In this document: positions 58,500 to 64,000 of the stretch, piece after piece | Position numbering within the stretch: the first letter of the stretch is position 1 | Layout: the number at the start of each line of letters is the position of its first letter | Source of the DNA: Paraplanobispora takensis | GTDB lineage: Bacteria > Actinomycetota > Actinomycetes > Streptosporangiales > Streptosporangiaceae | Length of the DNA: 64,000 bases | Direction of reading: 5' to 3' | Assembly (NCBI RefSeq): GCF_016863195.1 | Contig: NZ_BOOK01000049.1 | Coordinates: forward strand, 1 to 64,000 | The notes under the pieces: model-generated | Databases searched by the model: none | Seen by the model: the letters and a program-made list of their open reading frames with translations, nothing else | What the model was told of the DNA's origin: nothing | Translations under genes and position numbers: made by a program

Positions 58500-59687
58500 T
58501 CACCCGGGCGGGGACGCCGGTGCGGAACGGCGTCCCAGGGCGAACGCGAGAGCCGTACCCGCGGCCAGCAGGACGGCCAGGGCCGCGTAGCCGGAGGCGA
58601 GCCCGGCCAGGGTGGCGACCCCGGCGACCAGCAGCGGGCCGCCCGCGTCACCGAGCTCGCGGCCCAGCTCGGCCGCGCCCATGGTCTGGCCGAGGCGCGC
58701 CTGCGGGGTGGCGGTGGCCAGGGCGGCGAAGCCGAGCGGGGTGATCAGGCCGGTGCCGGCGCCGATCAGGACGGCCGCGGCCAGCACCCCGGCCAGTCCC
58801 GGGATCGTCGCGCAGCCCAGGCCGGCGGCGGTGAGCAGCAGTCCCGCGCCGAGACCGGTGCGGACGGTGAGACGCCCGGCGTCCAGCGCGCGCCCGGCCG
58901 CGGGCTGGACCAGGGCGGCGCAGGCGGCGAGCACGGACACCGCGGCGCCGGTGGCCACCGCGCCCAGCCCGGCCGACGAGCCGGAGACGGGCAGGAAGCC
59001 GACGCCGACCGACAGCGCGGCGGTCGCGGCCGCCAGCGCCGCCGTGGGACCCAGGAAGACCGGGTCGGCCAGACGCCGGGCCAGGTCGAGCAGGGTCTGC
59101 CGGGCCTTGGGCAGCGGGGCCGGGGCCGGGACCACGAGCAGCGCCCAGAGGGCGACCGCCGCGCCGAGGACGGCCAGGACCGCGAACAGCAGCCGCAGGC
59201 CCCCCGCCCAGACCAGGACTCCGCCGAGCAGCGGGCCGAGGGTGTAGCCGATGGACTTGTGGAAGCCGTAGGAGCCGAAGGCCCGCCCCTGTTTCGCCGC
59301 CGGGTTGAGCCGGGCCACCAGGGCGGAGGCCGAGGGGGAGAAGGCGGAGGCCGCGGCGCCCTGGCCGAGGCGGGCCGCCCACAGCCAGCCGGGGTCGTCG
59401 ATCACCACGTACCCCGCGGAGGCGGCGGCGAAGGCGGCCAGCCCGCCCAGCAGCACCGGGCGGGCGCCGATCCGGTCGGCGAGCGTGCCGAAGATCGGCT
59501 TGAGCAGGATCTCGGCCCCGTCGTACAGGGCGAGCAGGCCGCCGAGCACCAGCAGCGAGGTGACCGCGTCGCCGGACAGGGCGCCGAGGTTGGCGGCGAT
59601 GCCGTGGGCGCCGAAGGCGGTGGTGAACCCGGCCGCGTACAGCGGCCACATCGTCCCCCGGCGCGGCGCGGGTGTCGGCTCGGTCAT
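58500..59687 (-). CDS. MFS transporter
   Basis: 395 residues, ATG after GGAG. Twelve helices, with the loop 2-3 motif GTLADRIGARPVLLGG and GQGAAASAFSPSASALVARL in helix 4. A proline-rich central loop separates the halves. Full length, unlike the two shortened MFS genes elsewhere in the window. Probably a drug or metabolite exporter; it is convergent with the chimera gene and reads in the same direction as the serine hydrolase gene upstream. Confidence 0.9.
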   Translation of the reverse strand: MTEPTPAPRRGTMWPLYAAGFTTAFGAHGIAANLGALSGDAVTSLLVLGGLLALYDGAEILLKPIFGTLADRIGARPVLLGGLAAFAAASAGYVVIDDPGWLWAARLGQGAAASAFSPSASALVARLNPAAKQGRAFGSYGFHKSIGYTLGPLLGGVLVWAGGLRLLFAVLAVLGAAVALWALLVVPAPAPLPKARQTLLDLARRLADPVFLGPTAALAAATAALSVGVGFLPVSGSSAGLGAVATGAAVSVLAACAALVQPAAGRALDAGRLTVRTGLGAGLLLTAAGLGCATIPGLAGVLAAAVLIGAGTGLITPLGFAALATATPQARLGQTMGAAELGRELGDAGGPLLVAGVATLAGLASGYAALAVLLAAGTALAFALGRRSAPASPPG

Positions 59688-59765
59688 CGGTTCTGGCTCC
59701 GGCGTCTGGTGCGAGGCGTGGAAGCGATCGTACGGCCCGCCGCGGGCGCCGCCCGCTCCGGAGGC

Positions 59766-61142
59766 TCAGGACGCGGCCGGGCGCCGGGTGAAGATCCGGC
59801 CGGCCAGGTCGACGCCCACGATCGCGCCGCCGTCGTCGCGGGTGAAGAAGCCGCGCTGCCCCTTCAGGCCGCCCTCGGTGACGATGTACTCCTCACCGTC
59901 GCCGGGCAGGAGGCCGATGGCGGCCGGCGGATGGTCCGGGGGCATCTCGGTCTCCGACGCCCCGCGGATCTCCGGCTTGATCCCGGCCGCGAGCGTGAGC
60001 GCGAGCCCGTCGGCGGCGATGTCGATGTTCATGGCGTCGTTCTCGTAGCGGCCGGCGACCTCCCGCGCCCGCGCCTCGTCGTGGGGGACCGGTTCGGGGT
60101 CGCGGTCGACCACGCCGAGATAGTGCTCCAGCGCCCAGCGGACGACGGCCTGGTTGAAGGGGCCGCCGTCCGGACCGGCGTTGGCCAGGGAGACGACGGC
60201 GAATTCGCGCTCGGGCACGATGAGCAGCTCGGCGAACTGGCCGTTGCCCGAGCCGCCGTGCCCGGCGGTGCGCACGCCGTCCACCTCGCGCAGGAACCAG
60301 CAGATCCCGAAGGCGTCGCCGAGCGTGCCGGCCCGCAACTCGACCGTCCGCTCCCGCATGCGGCGCAGCGCCTCGGCGGGCAGCACGCCCTCCCCGGTGC
60401 CCAGGTGGAAGCGGGCCCAGCGCAGCAGGTCGCTCACCGAGGACACGATGCCCCCGCCGGGGTTGTCGGCGCGCCAGCCGGCCCGCCACGCCTTCCACGG
60501 CCGGGCGGGCCGCAGGGTCCCGTCCCCGTCGCGGTTGTGGCCCACGGCGAACCGCCGGATCATGACGTCGTCCAGGTCGAAGAAGGTGTTCGACAGCCCC
60601 GCAGGCTCCAGGACCAGCGAGGTCACGGCCTTCTCGAAGGGCAGGCCGGTGACCTTCTCGACGACCAGCCCGGCCAGGTTGTAGCCCGCCTGGCTGTAGG
60701 AGGCCCGGGCCCCGGGCGGTGCGATCATCTCCAGGTCTGCCAGCTTCACCGCGAGCGCGGCGAGGGAGAGGTCCTCCTCGCCGGGGTCGATCAGGTTCCA
60801 GTCCAGGCCCGCGGTGTGGTTGAGCAGGTTCAGCACGGTGATCCGCGCCGCGGCCCGCTCGTCGGAGAGCCTGAGCTCGGGGACGTACCGGCGCACCGGC
60901 GCGTCCAGCTCGACCTTCCCCTCCGCGGCCAGGCGCATCAGCGCGGTCGCGGTGAAGGTCTTGCTCACCGAGGCCAGATGGAACAGCGTCGTGCCGTCGA
61001 CCGGCAGCGGGTCGGCCAGGCTGGTGACGCCGTAGCAGGCGTGGAACTCCTCCTCGCCCGTCAGCACCCCGACGGCGGCGCCGGGCAGGCCGGACTCCCG
61101 GGCCGCGGTCTCGACGAAACCGGACAGCTTCTCCTGGGACAT
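59766..61142 (-). CDS. Serine hydrolase, class C beta-lactamase fold
   Basis: 458 residues, ATG after GGAGGAC. Catalytic S58-V-S-K61 in HLASVSKTFTATAL, the second motif as YSQAGYN (Tyr-Ser-Gln, a variant of YSN), and the third as AGHGGSGNG. A C-terminal lipocalin-like domain (~360-458, VAGRYENDAMNIDIAADGL) is usual for this esterase/peptidase group. No signal peptide is seen, so it is probably cytoplasmic. The divergent TetR gene and three palindromes between them suggest that it is TetR-controlled. Confidence 0.9.
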   Translation of the reverse strand: MSQEKLSGFVETAARESGLPGAAVGVLTGEEEFHACYGVTSLADPLPVDGTTLFHLASVSKTFTATALMRLAAEGKVELDAPVRRYVPELRLSDERAAARITVLNLLNHTAGLDWNLIDPGEEDLSLAALAVKLADLEMIAPPGARASYSQAGYNLAGLVVEKVTGLPFEKAVTSLVLEPAGLSNTFFDLDDVMIRRFAVGHNRDGDGTLRPARPWKAWRAGWRADNPGGGIVSSVSDLLRWARFHLGTGEGVLPAEALRRMRERTVELRAGTLGDAFGICWFLREVDGVRTAGHGGSGNGQFAELLIVPEREFAVVSLANAGPDGGPFNQAVVRWALEHYLGVVDRDPEPVPHDEARAREVAGRYENDAMNIDIAADGLALTLAAGIKPEIRGASETEMPPDHPPAAIGLLPGDGEEYIVTEGGLKGQRGFFTRDDGGAIVGVDLAGRIFTRRPAAS

Positions 61143-61162
61143 CGTGTCCTCCGCTCATGCGA

Positions 61163-61233
61163 TTGAACTAAGTGCAATTGGAGGCTATTCCGCTCCTGAA
61201 CTAAGTGCAATAGCGTCATTGAACTTTGTTCAA
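61163..61233. promoter_or_regulatory. Three TetR-type operators
   Basis: TTGAAC-TAA-GTGCAA (61163-61177), TGAAC-TAA-GTGCAA (61197-61210) and the perfect palindrome TTGAAC-TTT-GTTCAA (61219-61233) lie between the divergent hydrolase and TetR genes. Two of the 14-base motifs are identical and 33-34 bases apart. Confidence 0.65.
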
Positions 61234-61247
61234 CTATGCTGGCGGCC

Positions 61248-61922
61248 ATGTCGAGGGACACACTGACCGCGGACCAGATCGTCCGCGCCGCCATCGAGCT
61301 GCTGGACGGCGAGGGCCTGGACGGCCTCAACATGCGCAGCCTGGGCAAGCGGCTGGGCTCGGCCGCCACGGCGATCTACTGGCACATCAAGACCAAGGAC
61401 GATCTCGTACGGCTGGCCGGCGACGCGGTCTGGCGGGAGGTCGAGCTGCCCGACCTCGACGGCACCGACTGGCGGACGGCCGCCGCCGCCATGGCCACCG
61501 GCATGCACGCGATGCTCACCCGTCACCCCTGGCTCGGGCAGGCGTTCGGCAGCCACCTGCTGTACGGCCCCGGCAAGGCCCGCCTCGACGACCACAGCCT
61601 CGCCATCTACGAGAAGGCGGGATTCGCCGCCGCCGACGCCGACCAGGCGGCCGGCACGGTGTTCGTCTTCGTGCTCGGCAGCGCTCTCGGGCCGGCCTCG
61701 CAGGTCTCGCTGACCCGGCGGCTCGGCAGGAACGGCGCGGACGCCGAGCGGTTGCTGGCCGAGACCGTGTCGCGGGCCGCGGAGGTCGCCATGGAGTTCC
61801 CCCGGCTGCGCGAACGCCTCGGCACCGCCGCCGCGGCCGACTACGCCATGGCGCCCGAGGGCAGCTTCGAGTTCGGCCTCCGGGCCATCCTCGACGGTTT
61901 CGAGGCCCGCCTCGCCACCTAG
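61248..61922 (+). CDS. TetR-family repressor (TetR class, small HTH)
   Basis: 224 residues if started at the second ATG, MSRDTLTADQIVRAAIELL; a TATGCT -10-like hexamer at 61234-61239 makes this start almost leaderless. HTH: LNMRSLGKRLGSAATAIYWHIKTKDDL, the TetR(A)-like wording. The C-terminal domain (RHPWLGQAFGSHLLYGPGK, ALGPASQVSLTRRLGR) fits the TetR_C class that binds tetracycline-like or other planar ligands. Three palindromes upstream indicate autoregulation and control of the divergent hydrolase. Confidence 0.9.
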   Translation: MSRDTLTADQIVRAAIELLDGEGLDGLNMRSLGKRLGSAATAIYWHIKTKDDLVRLAGDAVWREVELPDLDGTDWRTAAAAMATGMHAMLTRHPWLGQAFGSHLLYGPGKARLDDHSLAIYEKAGFAAADADQAAGTVFVFVLGSALGPASQVSLTRRLGRNGADAERLLAETVSRAAEVAMEFPRLRERLGTAAAADYAMAPEGSFEFGLRAILDGFEARLAT

Positions 61923-61986
61923 AGCGCGTCCTGTGCGGGGCGCGCCGTATCCTCCCTCGCACGTTCCCGGCCCGAAGGAGACTCCG

Positions 61987-62787
61987 ATGCCGACGCCTTC
62001 ACCGACCCGTCGCGCCGTGGACGGGGCGGCGGTGTGGTTGTGGCCGGGCCGCGCCCTGTACGCCGGGCCGTCCCTGCGGCTGGGGCCGCACTCCGGTGCG
62101 GTCGCGTGCCTGGCCGTGGGCGTGGACGCGCCCTTCGCCGTCCGTCCGGTGACCGGTGGCGAACTGCGGGCGCGCACCGCGCTCATCGCCCCCCGGATGC
62201 GCCACCGGCTCATGATGCCCGGCGATCGCATGGTGTTCCTCTATCTCGAACCCGGCTCGGCGGACGACCGGGCGTGCCGTACCGGCTTCACCGCCGGGCA
62301 GGGGGAGATCCTGACCGGGCACCGGCACGAGGACGACCTGCTCGCCGGGGCGGCGGAGCTGTCCCCGCACACTCCCGTCCCGCGGGTCACCGCCTGGATC
62401 GCCGGGGCCGTCGGCCACGCCGGGACGTCGTACGCCGACCCGCGGATCGCGGCCGCCACCCGCAGGCTCGTCGACGCCCGCCGGCCGCTGCCCGCCGGGC
62501 CGCTGGCCGCCGAGCTGGGACTGTCGGAGTCCCGCTTCCTGCGGCTGTTCAGGGACGGCACGGGGACGTCGTACCGCCGCTTCCGGCTGTGGGCGCAGAT
62601 GCACCGGGCCGCGCGGGCGCTGGCGGCGGGCCACAACCTCACCCGGGCGGCGGCCGACGGCCACTTCGCCAGCCCGTCCCACCTGAGCACCGCCTTCCAC
62701 GCCATGTTCGGTCTCACGCCCAGCGCCCTGCTCTCCGGGAACCCGACGATCCACTGCCTGGACCCCTCGCCTGAGGCCCTCACATGA
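61987..62787 (+). CDS. AraC-family transcriptional regulator
   Basis: 266 residues, ATG after AAGGAG. The N-terminal sensor domain has a cupin-like pattern (PSLRLGPHSGAVACLAVGVDAP in part, MMPGDRMVFLYLEPGS). The C-terminal AraC DNA-binding region shows LAAELGLSESRFLRLFRDG and the second HTH AAADGHFASPSHLSTAFHAMFG. Its 3' end overlaps a convergent small membrane gene by 8 bases, and its target could be that gene. Confidence 0.88.
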   Translation: MPTPSPTRRAVDGAAVWLWPGRALYAGPSLRLGPHSGAVACLAVGVDAPFAVRPVTGGELRARTALIAPRMRHRLMMPGDRMVFLYLEPGSADDRACRTGFTAGQGEILTGHRHEDDLLAGAAELSPHTPVPRVTAWIAGAVGHAGTSYADPRIAAATRRLVDARRPLPAGPLAAELGLSESRFLRLFRDGTGTSYRRFRLWAQMHRAARALAAGHNLTRAAADGHFASPSHLSTAFHAMFGLTPSALLSGNPTIHCLDPSPEALT

Positions 62788-63148
62788 GGCTCGCCAGCAA
62801 CGCGCCCGCGGCGGCGACCTCCACCCAGAAGTAGCACCAGACGGGATGGAACGCCGCCGGCCGCTCGATCGCCCGCCCCGCCAGCCGCCCGGAGGCCATG
62901 CCCAGCAGGGACACGGCGACGGTGAGGACCACCCCCGTGCGCGTCCCGCCGGTGCCGGCGAGCGCCGTCAGCAGCAGTCCGCCCACGGCCACGCCGAAAC
63001 CGCCGTACACCGCCCGGATCTCGCTGCGCGCCTCGGCCGAGTCGGCGATCATCCGGAACGGCCTGATCAGCGCGGCGGGCGCGGACAACCCGAACACCCC
63101 CATCCCGAGGAAGAAGACCGCCACCACGATGATCAATACGGCCTGCAC
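62780..63148 (-). CDS. DUF4345-like small membrane protein
   Basis: 122 residues from GTG 5 bases after GGAGG; a longer reading from 63250 has no coding features. Four helices (about 2-22, 45-65, 69-90, 100-122) with the phrase AEARSEIRAVYGGFGVAVGGLLL typical of DUF4345. Family function is unknown. Convergent with the AraC regulator. Confidence 0.8.
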   Translation of the reverse strand: MQAVLIIVVAVFFLGMGVFGLSAPAALIRPFRMIADSAEARSEIRAVYGGFGVAVGGLLLTALAGTGGTRTGVVLTVAVSLLGMASGRLAGRAIERPAAFHPVWCYFWVEVAAAGALLASLM

Positions 63149-63250
63149 GACGACCTCCGGACCCGACGACAGCGGACGAGACGGCCCAGCATGCCTTCGA
63201 CGCCCCGCACGGCGCTTCCACGAACCTGCCGCGACGGCCGGCGGGATCAA

Positions 63251-63422
63251 GGCGGTCCGACCGTCCCCGGTCGTGAGATAGCAAGATGGAATTATGTCCT
63301 ATTTGGTGGTTATGTCTGTTTTTCATGGGTAAAACGACAAGCGGCTCAATTCACGACGCCACTAGGAGAACGAGGCCTCACCGAACTGCGATGATCCCGG
63401 AATCTCTGGTGGGTGACGTGCG
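63251..63422 (+). promoter_or_regulatory. AT-rich promoter region before GAF kinase
   Basis: Bases about 63283-63360 are markedly AT-rich for this genome (AATTATGTCC, GGTTATGTCTG, TTTTTCATGGG). A short frame here is not convincing. The kinase ATG at 63423 follows without a strong ribosome site. I infer the kinase promoter lies in this stretch. Confidence 0.35.
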
Positions 63423-64000
63423 ATGTCCTTCATTCCGCGGCCGATCGACGAAGAGGAGCGGGTCGGAGAGCTCATGGCGCTGCAGGCGCTGGAGACCCTC
63501 CCGGAACCCGACTTCTCCGCGATCGCCCAGCTGGCTGCGGCCGTCTGCCAGGCGCCGATCGCGCTGGTCAACCTCGTCGGCAGCGACGGGCAGTACTTCA
63601 AGGGCCGGGCCGGCATCGCCGCGACCAAGATGGACCGGCAGTCGCTGGCGTGCCCGTACGTCATCATCGGCCGGGAGATGATTGAAGTGCCCGACATGCT
63701 GGCCGACCCGCGCTTCCGCGACGACGCCTGGGTGACCGGGCCGCCGTACGTGCGCTTCTACGCCGGCACGCCCGTGGTCAGCAGCCACGACCACGCCCTG
63801 GGCACGGTGTGCGTGATGGACCAGGTCCCGCGCCGGCTGAGCGGCACCCAGCGCCAGGCCCTGACCACCCTGGCCACCAGCGCGGCCGGGCTGCTGGAGG
63901 CCCACTACTACACCCGCCGCTCCGACGAGATCATCCAGCGGCTGCGCGACGTCGAGGAGCTGAAGAACCGGTTCCTGCGCACCGTCAACCATGAGCTGCG
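63423..64000 (+). CDS. GAF-domain sensor histidine kinase, 3' end beyond window
   Basis: An open frame from ATG to the window edge with no stop. Residues ~10-165 form a GAF domain: ELMALQALETLPEPDFSAIA, AVCQAPIALVNLVGSDGQYF, GRAGIAATKMDRQSLACPY, VPDMLADPRFRDDAWVTG, LGTVCVMDQVPRRLSGTQ. A coiled stretch (RRSDEIIQRLRDVEELKNR) leads into FLRTVNHEL, the phospho-acceptor H-box of a histidine kinase (motif NHELRTP). It is a cytoplasmic, membrane-free sensor. No regulator is visible because the sequence ends. Confidence 0.85.
   Translation, partial: MSFIPRPIDEEERVGELMALQALETLPEPDFSAIAQLAAAVCQAPIALVNLVGSDGQYFKGRAGIAATKMDRQSLACPYVIIGREMIEVPDMLADPRFRDDAWVTGPPYVRFYAGTPVVSSHDHALGTVCVMDQVPRRLSGTQRQALTTLATSAAGLLEAHYYTRRSDEIIQRLRDVEELKNRFLRTVNHEL

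Noticed and set aside
1-64000. tRNA, rRNA or insertion sequence
   Set aside because: No cloverleaf with a T-loop consensus, no rRNA core and no transposase motif was recognised on either strand by reading.

Overview
The window is high-GC DNA with GTG/ATG starts, tight GTGA and ATGA overlaps, several nearly leaderless genes, mycothiol-dependent formaldehyde detoxification and many paralogous TetR, LuxR, SARP and ECF regulators. This points to a filamentous actinomycete, and gene content fits a Streptosporangiales-type genome; the genus cannot be fixed from sequence reading alone. No rRNA, tRNA, CRISPR array, insertion sequence or phage gene was recognised.

Layout. (1) 1-10.5 kb: an SRPBCC protein, a small membrane protein, a complete bacterial GRAS-domain protein, then the most unusual block: an 8-cysteine 99-residue peptide followed by an attenuator-like hairpin and genes for a MauE-type redox membrane protein, a membrane-tethered CxxC thioredoxin, an ABC exporter and a dedicated S26 signal peptidase, flanked by a large LuxR regulator and a SARP regulator. 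I read this as an undescribed disulfide-rich secreted peptide system. (2) 10.6-20.5 kb: a set of genes with DosR/DevR-like palindromes (GGGAC-N4-GTCCC type): a pyridoxamine-oxidase-fold protein, a radical SAM/SPASM protein coupled to a nitronate monooxygenase, a DsbA-VKOR pair, two hemerythrins, serine acetyltransferase and cysteine synthase. It looks like a redox, nitric oxide or low-oxygen regulon centred on thiol chemistry. (3) 20.6-29.4 kb: copper-linked and envelope genes (a DUF6153-DUF305 fusion, CsoR), TetR regulators, a YibE/F protein and a secreted lipase-like hydrolase. (4) 29.5-38 kb: a six-gene aromatic ring-cleavage operon with a divergent LysR regulator and an MFS transporter. 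(5) 38-50 kb: mycothiol-dependent aldehyde oxidation, metallo-beta-lactamase-fold proteins, a STAS protein behind a structured leader, a papain-like protease fused to an alpha/beta hydrolase, and an ATP-grasp protein. (6) 50-64 kb: a broken sirtuin, a secreted CE3-like esterase with a cellulose-binding module, a copper-box-controlled DUF4396 protein, methyltransferases, a kinase, an ECF sigma gene with an in-frame amber codon, a reductase-sigma chimera, a beta-lactamase-fold hydrolase, and the start of a GAF histidine kinase cut by the window edge.

A recurrent theme is gene decay by precise in-frame deletion, frameshift or nonsense change: at least eight loci are shortened, fused or interrupted relative to their families, mostly transporters, regulators and enzymes outside the core operons.
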